Shown here piece after piece: positions 1-6,791 of a DNA stretch of 14,444 nucleotides. This stretch comes from Candidatus Nanohalarchaeota archaeon. GTDB lineage: Archaea; EX4484-52; B79-G9. The notes under the pieces were generated by a model. It was not told the DNA's origin, did not search any database, and worked only from the letters and a program-made list of their open reading frames with translations. The stretch is taken from assembly GCA_030594795.1 (NCBI GenBank), contig JAUVEK010000021.1:1-14444 (forward strand), in the 5' to 3' direction. A program made the position numbers and the translations under genes. How positions within the stretch are numbered: position 1 is the stretch's first letter; every line of letters begins with the position of its first letter.

Positions 1-32
1 AAAAATCAGGCAAAGAGGCATTTTCAATAAAA

Positions 33-42
33 GATATATATT
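33..42 (+). promoter_or_regulatory. TATA box for the coiled-coil operon
   Basis: The sequence gatatatatt is centred about 25 bp upstream of the ATG at 63. In archaea the TATA box sits about 26 bp before the transcription start, so this spacing predicts a leaderless mRNA that begins at or next to that ATG. It is seen by eye only. Confidence 0.5.
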
Positions 43-62
43 AACAACGACATAATAAACAT

Positions 63-431
63 ATGCCTGCAATGAACGTAATGCTGAACAACGTGGTTAA
101 CCGCGTAAACGACAACAGCAAAAGAATAAGGGAACTTGAGGAAAATATAAGAAATCTCAAGGAACAGCTAAACTCACTCCAGACAGAGTCAATCAAGCAG
201 AAGAAAAACATTATCGATGACGAAACATCCACAAAAAACGCGACAAAACAAATACTCGACAGGCTTGCGAACCTTGAAGTTGACATTGACAAAATCAATC
301 GTGAAATCAAGGAAATGATATCGCGCAGGGAAATGAAAGAGATAGAGAATTATCTTGACTTAATAAATCCAATAACAGCCAAGTTCGTGACAAAAAAAGA
401 AGTAGAAGAATTAATCCAGGAGAGACTATGA
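63..431 (+). CDS. Small coiled-coil protein, 122 aa
   Basis: I do not recognise a named family. The protein is almost entirely charged and helical. Residues about 12-100 have heptad-like spacing of Leu/Ile between Lys/Glu/Asn, which indicates a long coiled coil. The C-terminus has a short conserved-looking segment (NYLDLINPITAKFVTKKEV) that resembles the end of small coiled-coil proteins common in DPANN genomes. It is faintly reminiscent of the NPF-type end of archaellum accessory FlaC/ArlC proteins, but that link is weak. There is no signal peptide or TM segment. The ATG at 63 is chosen because a TATA box lies about 25 bp upstream; the ATG at 72 is an alternative. The stop overlaps the next start as ATGA, so the two genes are translationally coupled and their products probably act together. 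Confidence 0.8.
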   Translation: MPAMNVMLNNVVNRVNDNSKRIRELEENIRNLKEQLNSLQTESIKQKKNIIDDETSTKNATKQILDRLANLEVDIDKINREIKEMISRREMKEIENYLDLINPITAKFVTKKEVEELIQERL

Positions 432-1519
432 AATTCAAACTATTCGGGCGTTTAACAAAAAAGAAACCAGGACCAGCTTCACCTGTCCAGACAGAAAGAA
501 GGGACCCCCATATTATCATCAATGAACTCACAGCAAAGGGTCTTCCAGAGTCTGAAATCATCCGCACCCTTAAAGACGAGGGTTACTCATTCAAGGAGAT
601 AGATGACTCATTGAACGAATCAGTGCGAAACGAAGTTACTGGCGCACCACCTTCAATGGATGGCGGATACGGATCTCCGCCCCCCGGGCAGTTCCAGCCC
701 CCTGCAGGCATGGGCAGTGCACAAGGCCAGCCATCACAGGAACAGTATCTGGATCAGGATCTGGCGAACATGGACCATCAGGACCTGGACCTTGCCCAAA
801 AATCAGCGCAATTTACAGATTCTACAAACACAGCTCCCGTAGGTGAAGGACTTGGTCAGGCAGCTGCAATTGCCATGCCCGAAGAAGACAAAGGGCAGGG
901 GCAGGCATCCCTCGATGACCGCGAGCGCGAAAACATATACGAAATTGTGGAATCAGTTGTCAATGAGCGCGTAAATTCAATAAAGTCAGACATAAAAGAG
1001 ACAAATGCGCAGATCAAAAGCATCCAGCAGATAATAAGCGAATTCAAATCAGAAGTTCAGGAACAGCAGGATGCATGGCGAAAGGAGTTTGGCTCAACTC
1101 ATGAGAGCATAAAAGACAATACCTCAAAAATAATGGATATAGAACCACGGGTTGCAGGTCTGGAAAAAGCATTTAAGGACATTGTGCCTAATCTGGTAGA
1201 CAGCGTCCGCGAGGTCAAAGAGCTTGTATCAGGTCATAGAGGAGACATTGGGATAGAGCAGGCAGGAAGCGCTGCATCCGCTCCAACATTCGACGAGCCG
1301 GAGAATGATGCTGGTCGTAAGGATAACCCTAAAACAGGTGAATCTCCACACGAGCCTGAAAACATATTCATTGAGCCCGGGATTGATGACATCCATTCCA
1401 AAGAATCAACAGACAAAAAACCCGAAAATGAAAAAGAGCACCCGAAAGCTAGTTCTGCAAAAGATAAAGAAAGCAAAGAGCCAATATTTGACGAATCAGA
1501 TGATGACGAAAGGATCTAA
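428..1519 (+). CDS. UBA-like N-domain, Pro/Gln-rich linker and coiled-coil protein, 363 aa
   Basis: The function is unknown. Residues 1-14 are basic. Residues about 27-67 form a compact three-helix motif (KGLPESEIIRTLKDEGYSFK) of the UBA/CUE-like kind, seen at the start of many uncharacterised DPANN proteins. Residues about 72-160 are a Pro/Gly/Gln-rich, probably disordered linker. Residues about 163-270 are a coiled coil (ENIYEIVESVVNERVNSIKS onward). Residues 275-363 are a highly charged, acidic disordered tail ending in DESDDDERI. No TM segment is present, so it is probably cytosolic. The start is an ATG overlapping the previous stop, with a ggaga ribosome-binding site five bases upstream. 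Its 3' end faces the convergent membrane-protein gene with only two bases between the stop codons. A scaffold or adaptor role is an inference from the architecture. Confidence 0.82.
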   Translation: MKFKLFGRLTKKKPGPASPVQTERRDPHIIINELTAKGLPESEIIRTLKDEGYSFKEIDDSLNESVRNEVTGAPPSMDGGYGSPPPGQFQPPAGMGSAQGQPSQEQYLDQDLANMDHQDLDLAQKSAQFTDSTNTAPVGEGLGQAAAIAMPEEDKGQGQASLDDRERENIYEIVESVVNERVNSIKSDIKETNAQIKSIQQIISEFKSEVQEQQDAWRKEFGSTHESIKDNTSKIMDIEPRVAGLEKAFKDIVPNLVDSVREVKELVSGHRGDIGIEQAGSAASAPTFDEPENDAGRKDNPKTGESPHEPENIFIEPGIDDIHSKESTDKKPENEKEHPKASSAKDKESKEPIFDESDDDERI

Positions 1520-1521
1520 AT

Positions 1522-2013
1522 CTATTTATCGCTGTCCCCTTTCGCTATGAACATTATGGCAAAAAGCATAATCAGCAGCATAAATAGTGTAATTACAAGA
1601 TCACTGTCGATATTAAAGAATGACATTCCCCCAACGCTGATAAACGCTATTAATGCAAGAAACCCCAAAAGCACCGCAATGGCAGTCTTATTGGCTTTCC
1701 CGAGCAGCTCATCCGGCTTGATGCCGGCCATCCCGATAAACAGTATCCCAACAAGAAGCCCGGCAATTATTACAGCTGCAAGGCCAAAAAGTGTCGTGAA
1801 GAACTTTCCGAGAGTCATCCCGACAGGCGTATAGTTGATTATGAAAAATGATACCACTGCAGCAATTACAGCATTTACCGAAATTTCTTCGCCAAACACC
1901 TCTGACTTTTTTAAGATTGCAAATATAATTGCAAGAAACAAAATCCATGGCAACAACAACTCAAAAAAATCAAGCCTGTTCATGTTCCCAAGCATAATCT
2001 CAATCGGCGACAT
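1522..2013 (-). CDS. Five-TM membrane protein, 163 aa (paralogue 1)
   Basis: This is a small integral membrane protein of unknown function. Hydrophobic segments lie at about residues 17-35, 45-62, 74-95, 109-128 and 137-157, followed by a short charged tail. The start of TM1, DFFELLLPWILFL, matches GFFDVVLPWILFL in the protein at 3643-4158, and both have GMAGIK after TM3, so the two are clear paralogues. A more distant third copy lies at 4256-4759. No catalytic motif is visible. The ATG at 2013 has a TATA-like element (gatatactataaa, 2025-2037) just upstream, which suggests a leaderless or very short leader. It is convergent with the coiled-coil gene on its 3' side. Proteins of this type are common in DPANN genomes without an assigned role. 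Confidence 0.85.
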   Translation of the reverse strand: MSPIEIMLGNMNRLDFFELLLPWILFLAIIFAILKKSEVFGEEISVNAVIAAVVSFFIINYTPVGMTLGKFFTTLFGLAAVIIAGLLVGILFIGMAGIKPDELLGKANKTAIAVLLGFLALIAFISVGGMSFFNIDSDLVITLFMLLIMLFAIMFIAKGDSDK

Positions 2014-2115
2014 AAAAAATACCCTTTATAGTATATCGTTATTATTGTAACATATAACCAAACATTATTATGTATGATATTGGCTATCCTGATTTATATA
2101 TATTCACACGAACCA

Positions 2116-2124
2116 TCTTATTAA
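2116..2124. repeat. Left target-site duplication
   Basis: TCTTATTAA directly precedes the left inverted repeat of the MITE-like element and is repeated exactly at 2240-2248 after its right end. Confidence 0.65.
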
Positions 2125-2239
2125 GGCGCTGTTGCACAAGTCTTGACCAAGGGACTTGCTGACGTCGTTCTGTATTTTTAGCCAAAATAGTGGAAACAAT
2201 AGCAATCGACACAATTCGTAATAGTCATGCAACATCACC
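2125..2239. mobile_element. MITE-like element with IS6-like ends (115 bp)
   Basis: The left end GGCGCTGTTGCA (2125-2136) and the reverse complement of the right end, GGTGATGTTGCA (2228-2239), match at 10 of 12 positions and so form terminal inverted repeats. The element is flanked on both sides by the same nine bases, TCTTATTAA. Ends of the form GG-N-x-CTGTTGCA and 8-bp target duplications are characteristic of the IS6/IS26 family. The ninth flanking base may be chance. The interior has no transposase and no long ORF that I can recognise. The likely reading is a non-autonomous derivative (MITE) or an internally deleted IS, mobilised in trans. Confidence 0.65.
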
Positions 2240-2248
2240 TCTTATTAA
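2240..2248. repeat. Right target-site duplication
   Basis: This is a perfect copy of the nine bases at 2116-2124. The two copies bracket the 115-bp element. Perfect identity suggests the insertion is not old. Confidence 0.65.
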
Positions 2249-2386
2249 TTATAATAAACAATAATGCACAATATCGTTAATTACAATGAATGATATACCT
2301 GATATTGTTTATAATGAACAATTTATCCATGTAAAGTGCATATTAGGGTCGAAAATTGTTTTTGTTGTTTTTTTGAATGAGAATTG

Positions 2387-2394
2387 TTTATATA
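2387..2394 (+). promoter_or_regulatory. TATA box of the radical-SAM fragment
   Basis: TTTATATA is centred about 25 bp upstream of the ATG at 2416. This is ideal spacing for a leaderless archaeal transcript and indicates that the promoter of the broken gene is still intact. Confidence 0.55.
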
Positions 2395-2415
2395 CTTCCA
2401 AAAACGAATATGATT

Positions 2416-2623
2416 ATGAAAGCAGCAAGAGCAGAACTAGAAGTAACAAGAGCATGCAATCTCAGATGCAAAACATGCCTTTTTTCCTGCAACGAATCCC
2501 TCAAAAACGAACTGGCAACAAAAAAAGATAGTATCATCAAAAGTGATTGAATCAAAAACCAGAGTACTCGGCTTTGAAGTTATCATAAATTTTAAAAAAT
2601 GTGATAAATGTGTGGAAATTTAG
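2416..2623 (+). pseudogene. Broken radical-SAM gene (N-terminal fragment, frameshifted)
   Basis: From the ATG at 2416 the reading frame gives MKAARAELEVTRACNLRCKT followed by CLFSC. This contains the radical-SAM iron-sulphur motif CxxxCxxC (C-NLR-C-KT-C) in its usual place close to the N-terminus, after a beta strand. The frame stops at TGA 2548-2550 after only 44 residues, whereas radical-SAM enzymes usually exceed 250. A second frame, from about 2543, continues with a beta-rich stretch (TRVLGFEVIINFKKCDKCVEI) that ends at TAG 2621-2623. This looks like the tail of the same or another protein after an internal deletion plus frameshift. The start codon is supported by the TATA box at 2387-2394; an in-frame ATG at 2410 is also possible. 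It overlaps the start of the YkgJ-type gene and may share its transcript. Alternatively it is a genuine short cysteine peptide. Confidence 0.6.
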
Positions 2624-3596
2624 TGGTAAAACATGTCTTAACTGTAATATCAGATGTTGTGATTATTATGATACTCTTGATCTACAGGAAGTAGATATAG
2701 ACAATATATTGGCTCTTGGCTTATGTCTTGATAAGCACATCAATGTCGACATGAGAGGAAAAGTAGTACTGAAACTTAATCCGTGTCCTTTTCTGAAAGA
2801 TGATTTATGCATTATCCATAGAGAATATGGACTTAGATACAAGCCGCTGAGATGCCAATTCTATCCATATAATCCAAAAATCGTAAATGGTAAAGTTCGA
2901 ATATCACTCTTCAAAGGTTGTCCTGCTGTTGAATGTGGGAGAGAGAAACATTTAGACCAGATTAAAAAAGGGTATTTAGATAATTATTCAGAGCATCCCA
3001 CAATGTACAAGCTTTTGTATAAGCATTATTTGACAAATACAGCTCTTGTTGATTTTTCAAGATATTTCTGGAATAATGTTGATGTTACAAAAGAGTCCGT
3101 GCTCGCCTTTTCAAGCTATTTGCTATTGTTCTCAAAACAAGAACACAAAATATTGAATAAAAATACGATAAAGAAGTATTTGAACAAGAACGAGATTCAT
3201 AAGCGAGTTGATTTACTGAAATATTCAACTAGAGCTAAAATAGCTAAAATTATCATTGATATTCACTCGATAATCATCACGAAAATAATCGGTATAAAGT
3301 ACCCCATGGATGATGACATTAAAAAAAGAACGAATCATAAAGTGATGAATAACTACATTTCAGAGAAAGTCATAAATATTTCAGAATCCTGCTTATTTAC
3401 AAATTATGTTGCCATGCTGCCGGATATGTATGCGATTCAAAATTTAAAGAACAAAATAGGAGATGAGTCTTTTGCCATCAAAATATTTGAAACACAGAGA
3501 GGATTTTCAGGATTTAAAAAGAAACGCCTCATCTACCTATTAAATTACTTTTTACCTTGGATAATATTCACTTTGTGCCAGTCTAAAAAACAATAA
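2601..3596 (+). CDS. YkgJ-type zinc/iron-chelating cysteine-cluster protein, 331 aa
   Basis: The N-terminal 110 residues carry the cysteine cluster of the YkgJ (CxxCxxCC-like) family. C12, C15, C19 and C20 are followed by NPCPFL with C62, then C70-I-I-H73, K-P-L-R-C85 and a final KGCP. The family binds a metal ion or Fe-S cluster; its reaction is generally not defined. Residues about 130-331 are a lysine-rich helical region with no recognised domain, longer than the simple family members. The start is uncertain. GTG 2601 is the earliest in-frame option after a TAA at 2586; GTG 2610 is another. The start overlaps the end of the broken radical-SAM reading frame. Cysteine-cluster proteins of this family often sit beside radical-SAM genes, so this may be the surviving partner of a lost enzyme. 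Its codon use is AT-rich compared with its neighbours, which would fit acquisition. Confidence 0.8.
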   Translation: MINVWKFSGKTCLNCNIRCCDYYDTLDLQEVDIDNILALGLCLDKHINVDMRGKVVLKLNPCPFLKDDLCIIHREYGLRYKPLRCQFYPYNPKIVNGKVRISLFKGCPAVECGREKHLDQIKKGYLDNYSEHPTMYKLLYKHYLTNTALVDFSRYFWNNVDVTKESVLAFSSYLLLFSKQEHKILNKNTIKKYLNKNEIHKRVDLLKYSTRAKIAKIIIDIHSIIITKIIGIKYPMDDDIKKRTNHKVMNNYISEKVINISESCLFTNYVAMLPDMYAIQNLKNKIGDESFAIKIFETQRGFSGFKKKRLIYLLNYFLPWIIFTLCQSKKQ

Positions 3597-3608
3597 GATA
3601 AAAAAAAG

Positions 3609-3631
3609 AAAGAGGGATTCTATCCTCTTTT
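3609..3631. terminator. Hairpin between convergent genes
   Basis: The arms AAAGAGG (3609-3615) and CCTCTTT (3624-3630) form a seven-bp stem with an eight-base loop and a short T-run on the plus strand. It lies between the ends of two convergent genes, so it could terminate both. Archaeal terminators rely mainly on T-runs, so the hairpin may also be incidental. Confidence 0.45.
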
Positions 3632-3642
3632 AATCAATAGTC

Positions 3643-4158
3643 TCACTTCTTTGTCTCTCCTTTCTCCCCCTCTTCCCCACCGAGGAAGAGCACAGCTGCG
3701 CCTAATAAGACCAGAACAAAGATCAGCGTCCATGTCGTCTCACTAAGCTGGGGCAGTGGAAACCCTGATGCGCCAAGCACAAGTATGGCAAGCAACGCAA
3801 GCACTAAACCCACAGCGATTTTACCACCCTTGCTTTCTCCAAAAATATTCTCTAGCTTAATTCCCGCCATACCTACAAATATTAGTATAACAAGCACAGC
3901 CGCAATGAATATACCCGACTGTCCAAACATCGTTGACAGCAGGCGACCCAAAGGTATCCCGTGCACAGGGATGTTTATTGAGAAAAAGGCAAGTACTGCA
4001 GATATTATTACTGCGATTTGCTTACCTTTTGGCGCGCCCTCTATAAATGGCGCCTTTTGAATTATTACAAAAAATATAACCAAAAACAGAATCCATGGAA
4101 GCACAACATCAAAAAACCCCATGTTATTCAGATTTAACATAATACTACTAAAATCCAT
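3643..4158 (-). CDS. Five-TM membrane protein, 171 aa (paralogue 2)
   Basis: This is an integral membrane protein of unknown function. TM segments lie at about residues 18-35, 47-62, 82-98, 113-131 and 142-160, followed by a Lys/Glu/Gly-rich cytosolic-type tail (GGEEGEKGETKK). It matches the 163-aa protein at 1522-2013 in TM1 (FF-D/E-xx-LPWILFL), in a P-x-G-x-LG-x-hh-x-T-hFG pattern after TM2, and in FVGMAGIK/FIGMAGIK after TM3. The ATG at 4158 has a weak TATA-like aaataagtta about 27 bp upstream. Each paralogue has its own promoter-like sequence and they are not in one operon, which suggests separate or alternative use of each copy. Confidence 0.85.
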   Translation of the reverse strand: MDFSSIMLNLNNMGFFDVVLPWILFLVIFFVIIQKAPFIEGAPKGKQIAVIISAVLAFFSINIPVHGIPLGRLLSTMFGQSGIFIAAVLVILIFVGMAGIKLENIFGESKGGKIAVGLVLALLAILVLGASGFPLPQLSETTWTLIFVLVLLGAAVLFLGGEEGEKGETKK

Positions 4159-4255
4159 ATATAATCAACCCCCATAATAATAACTTATTTAACTTACTAC
4201 TATTTTTGTCCACACTAATATATAAATGTTACATATTCCAAAAAATTATAGCCAA

Positions 4256-4759
4256 TTATCCCTCCTTTTTTGGCTCAGAACCTCCTTCATGCTTATAAGC
4301 CCCCCACAACATCAGGGCAAATATCAAAAAACCAACCCCCCACATAATGTTTTCTGCATCCATGCCAAGATATTTTGAGAAATTGTTCACACCATAGGCG
4401 CCAATAATCACAAGAATCAGGATAAGAAGTATCAGCATCGGCAGATAATCCTTCTTCCCACCATCTTTTGTCTCAAAAAGCTTCTTCACAATCAAAACCA
4501 AAAACACTACAATCAATATGATAATAAACAGCGGCATCCACTGGAACAGAAGCCTGCGAAGCGGCGCATGATTCGTCGCAAAAAGGCCAATCACAGCAGA
4601 TATAATCGCAATCGCAAGATTGTTCAGGACAAAATCCCCCTTGCTCTTCGTCTTCACATAATGAAACACAGCATATGTAATCGCAGTCACTAAAAGGAAC
4701 GGCAGCATAAACTGATAGAAGCCACCCGACTGAAGAGAACTTATTATATCGAAAGTCAT
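4256..4759 (-). CDS. Five-TM membrane protein, 167 aa (paralogue 3, divergent)
   Basis: This is an integral membrane protein of unknown function. TM segments lie at about residues 17-36, 45-62, 72-92, 106-122 and 138-155, with a charged KHEGGSEPKKEG tail. It has the same five-TM plan as the proteins at 1522-2013 and 3643-4158, and a related TM1 start (GGFYQFMLPFLLV against GFFDVVLPWILFL), but little other identity. The ATG at 4759 is preferred over the longer frame for two reasons. A GGTGAT Shine-Dalgarno sequence ends three bases before it, and a TATA-like gatatattt (4782-4790) is centred about 27 bp upstream. It follows the nucleotidyltransferase-like pair on the same strand after 33 bases and may be partly co-transcribed with it. 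Confidence 0.8.
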   Translation of the reverse strand: MTFDIISSLQSGGFYQFMLPFLLVTAITYAVFHYVKTKSKGDFVLNNLAIAIISAVIGLFATNHAPLRRLLFQWMPLFIIILIVVFLVLIVKKLFETKDGGKKDYLPMLILLILILVIIGAYGVNNFSKYLGMDAENIMWGVGFLIFALMLWGAYKHEGGSEPKKEG

Positions 4760-4792
4760 ACAATCACCCATGTAAGAGAACAAATATATCTC

Positions 4793-5602
4793 CTACTGAT
4801 CCTCCCTCTCAATCTCATCCATTAATTTCTCCGCGCGCTCAATAACGCGAATCCCCTGCTCCATCAACCGGTCCATATCCTCGCCGGTAATGTTCTTCAC
4901 TTCACCATGCTCTATATCCTTGAAATACTTTACAATCTCATCCACATACCTCACATATTCCGGCTCAAGCATACCCTTTTTAGCGAAATGATTATCAAGC
5001 GCCTCCGCAACTTCCTTTTGAGCAGGCGGCGAGACCCCGGCGAGTATCAGTGGCGCCTGGCATGCATCAATCACAGCATTATATATATTTTCTATTATCT
5101 GCATTTTGAACTGTTTGCGGATGCGGATAAGCCGAAGCGGTGCTTTCCCGATAAGCGCCTTCATAGCCTCCTTTGTGCCTGGAATCTTTCCTTCTGTTAT
5201 CAGCTTCTTGAATGGCACAAAAAATCCGGCAGGATCATAAACGGGTATGCCTTCCCGTATTTCAGAAAACGTAACCGGCGAGCCATGGCGTATAAGCTCC
5301 CAGTAATCAGAAAGATTGTAAAATGCCGGGTATATGCTTACTTTATATTTATCAAATACTATCTGTTTCGCATCCTCGCATGTATCCACTACCTTCTTTT
5401 TCGTTATATGGTCTATTTTCTTCACATCATCAAACAAAACAACCACAGTCATAGCCTCTGCCTTCTCAAGCTGCGGCGGTGCTATAAGCCATATTGCTTT
5501 AATTACTTCTCCTATCTTGTGCTTTTCTTTTTTCTCTGCAAAGAGATAGTCGCAAAATACCTTGATGGCCTCAAGCTGCTTTGGCACTTGTTTTTTTACC
5601 AT
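4793..5602 (-). CDS. Degenerate nucleotidyltransferase/HEPN-like protein, 269 aa
   Basis: This is a paralogue of the protein encoded just upstream. The best shared stretch is YWELIRHGSPVTFSEIRE then YDPAGF...GKIPGTKEAMKALI, against YWDLVRSGEPWVFTELRD then YDPSGF...GRISGTKEKAYALI. The N-terminal Pol-beta-like fold seems to persist (IKAIWLIAPPQLEKAEAM then TVVVLFDD), but the GS and DxD catalytic signatures are missing, so nucleotidyl transfer is unlikely. Residues about 145-265 are helical and correspond to the HEPN-like half, but no clear RxxxxH motif is seen. The ATG at 5602 has GGAG nine bases upstream, which favours it over the ATG at 5611. The gene overlaps the 3' end of its paralogue by 32 bases, so the two are translationally coupled. 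A non-catalytic partner or regulator of the active copy is an inference. Confidence 0.8.
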   Translation of the reverse strand: MVKKQVPKQLEAIKVFCDYLFAEKKEKHKIGEVIKAIWLIAPPQLEKAEAMTVVVLFDDVKKIDHITKKKVVDTCEDAKQIVFDKYKVSIYPAFYNLSDYWELIRHGSPVTFSEIREGIPVYDPAGFFVPFKKLITEGKIPGTKEAMKALIGKAPLRLIRIRKQFKMQIIENIYNAVIDACQAPLILAGVSPPAQKEVAEALDNHFAKKGMLEPEYVRYVDEIVKYFKDIEHGEVKNITGEDMDRLMEQGIRVIERAEKLMDEIEREDQ

Positions 5603-6677
5603 TAAATGCATCTCCTATTATTATTTCCAGATTTTTCGCATGTAAGTTGCTTGTATACACATCTTTTTCTGTCAGGTCTTTTATTTTACCTTTATCTGCT
5701 GCCTTTTTGTTAGCATATATTTTTTTGATCTGCACATAGAACTCCCGCCCGACAACTTTTGTGTCCACAAATTGCCTCTTGAACTCTATCATCAGTTTAT
5801 AATTGTCTTTTGGCACTTTTTTTCCATTCTCCTCCAGTGCTTTCTTGCATGTCTTCAATGTTTTTTCATATGCCTGGTTGACAATATCTCTCTTTTTTAA
5901 TGTCTCCATTACCTCAAAGAGCCTTTCCATTTCCCTGATGAAAATAAGCGCTTCCTCAAGATAATAATCAATATCAGAGCCTTTGATTGTTGTAAGCAGC
6001 CCATGGTCTATTTTTACAGTCACATTATAGAATTCTGCAAAAAAGCGCACAACATCCGGCTTGAGAAAACCATTGTCAACATACGGTTTCAGGTAGTAAG
6101 GTATCTGTTTTGGGCTGGGCGGCGCAATACCCATATACATAATCACTGCCTGCGCACTCTCAAGCATTGAAAGCAGCAGATCCGACGTTATATCTTCAAG
6201 AAATATCCTGCGCGTATCTTTTATTTTCGAGCGCGCCCGCGTTATCAGTGCATACGCTTTTTCCTTGGTGCCGGATATCCTCCCCTGGCGAAGAAGTATC
6301 TGGAGCGGCTCTATAAACCCCGATGGGTCATATATAGACAGAGCATCACGAAGTTCAGTAAACACCCACGGCTCCCCGGAGCGCACGAGATCCCAGTACA
6401 ATGAAAGATCCTTCGGCGGCTGGAAATGCAGATCAAGCTTATGTTTCTCCATCACCTGCTTCTTAATACCGGAAAGCTCATTGTTGAGCGCCCCCGAAAG
6501 CTTGGGATTGTACTCTTTCCTGGTATCATCAACAATAATAGTCACATCAATATCAGAGCCGCGAACATCAGTCTTTCTCACGCACGACCCCGCAAGATAA
6601 ATAGCCTTTATCAACAGGTACTTTTTAGTAACCGGCAGAAGCGCATCCTTAATCACATTTACATCTTTTTTGTCCAT
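5571..6677 (-). CDS. MNT-type nucleotidyltransferase with HEPN-like domain, 368 aa
   Basis: This is a member of the Pol-beta nucleotidyltransferase superfamily. G30-S31, ten residues, then D42-I-D44 gives the complete GSx10DxD signature, and D82 (KLDLHF) can serve as the third metal-binding acidic residue. It should therefore transfer nucleotides from NTP; the target is unknown. Residues about 143-260 are helical and resemble a HEPN-type domain, without an obvious RxxxxH nuclease motif. A Lys-rich C-terminal extension of about 100 residues is absent from the downstream paralogue. The ATG at 6677 is used rather than the upstream frame, because a TATA-like ttaaatatat (6705-6714) lies about 30 bp upstream and the extra N-terminus looks non-coding. 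It overlaps the next gene by 32 bases. MNT-HEPN pairs are often toxin-antitoxin systems, but here both domains sit in one chain, so that role is only one possibility. Confidence 0.82.
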   Translation of the reverse strand: MDKKDVNVIKDALLPVTKKYLLIKAIYLAGSCVRKTDVRGSDIDVTIIVDDTRKEYNPKLSGALNNELSGIKKQVMEKHKLDLHFQPPKDLSLYWDLVRSGEPWVFTELRDALSIYDPSGFIEPLQILLRQGRISGTKEKAYALITRARSKIKDTRRIFLEDITSDLLLSMLESAQAVIMYMGIAPPSPKQIPYYLKPYVDNGFLKPDVVRFFAEFYNVTVKIDHGLLTTIKGSDIDYYLEEALIFIREMERLFEVMETLKKRDIVNQAYEKTLKTCKKALEENGKKVPKDNYKLMIEFKRQFVDTKVVGREFYVQIKKIYANKKAADKGKIKDLTEKDVYTSNLHAKNLEIIIGDAFNGKKTSAKAA

Positions 6678-6704
6678 AATATTAATATGATGCCTGTCTG
6701 AGTT

Positions 6705-6714
6705 AATATATTTA
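6705..6714 (-). promoter_or_regulatory. TATA box of the nucleotidyltransferase operon
   Basis: On the minus strand ttaaatatat is centred about 32 bp upstream of the ATG at 6677. It predicts a leader of only a few bases. Confidence 0.4.
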
Positions 6715-6791
6715 AGCCCCGAAAAGCGCAAAATACAATATCTCATCCAGAAGCCCGCAAACAACCAACAGACCCCAAACAAGAGCAAAGA

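Larger units (their letters stand above)
2014..2409. other. AT-rich gene-poor region holding an IS-like remnant
   Basis: About 400 bp separate the divergent five-TM gene and the radical-SAM fragment. No convincing gene is present. The open frame from 2286 to 2531 has no family resemblance, and its downstream half overlaps a radical-SAM sequence in another frame. The region holds the MITE-like element at 2125-2239, a TATA-like stretch (atttatatata) near 2092-2103 with no obvious gene, and a small palindrome at 2304-2322 (attgtt/aacaat arms). Confidence 0.6.

Noticed and set aside
2286..2531. An 81-aa open frame in the MITE/radical-SAM region
   Set aside because: It has low-complexity Ser/Lys/Asn/Gln content and overlaps the radical-SAM motif, which is readable only in another frame with its own TATA box. 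It is not supported as a gene.
2548..2550. TGA in the radical-SAM fragment read as selenocysteine
   Set aside because: Reading through reaches another stop within a few codons, and the continuing protein-like sequence is in a different frame. No SECIS-like element was seen.
4907..5605. A 232-aa open frame on the plus strand
   Set aside because: It lies entirely opposite the nucleotidyltransferase-like gene, is rich in His, Tyr, Leu and Cys with no family pattern, and has no promoter or ribosome-binding site. It is a shadow frame.
6678..6788. N-terminal extension of the nucleotidyltransferase with a hydrophobic start
   Set aside because: A TATA-like box lies inside it about 30 bp before the ATG at 6677. 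The Pol-beta domain is complete without it, so I treat it as intergenic.
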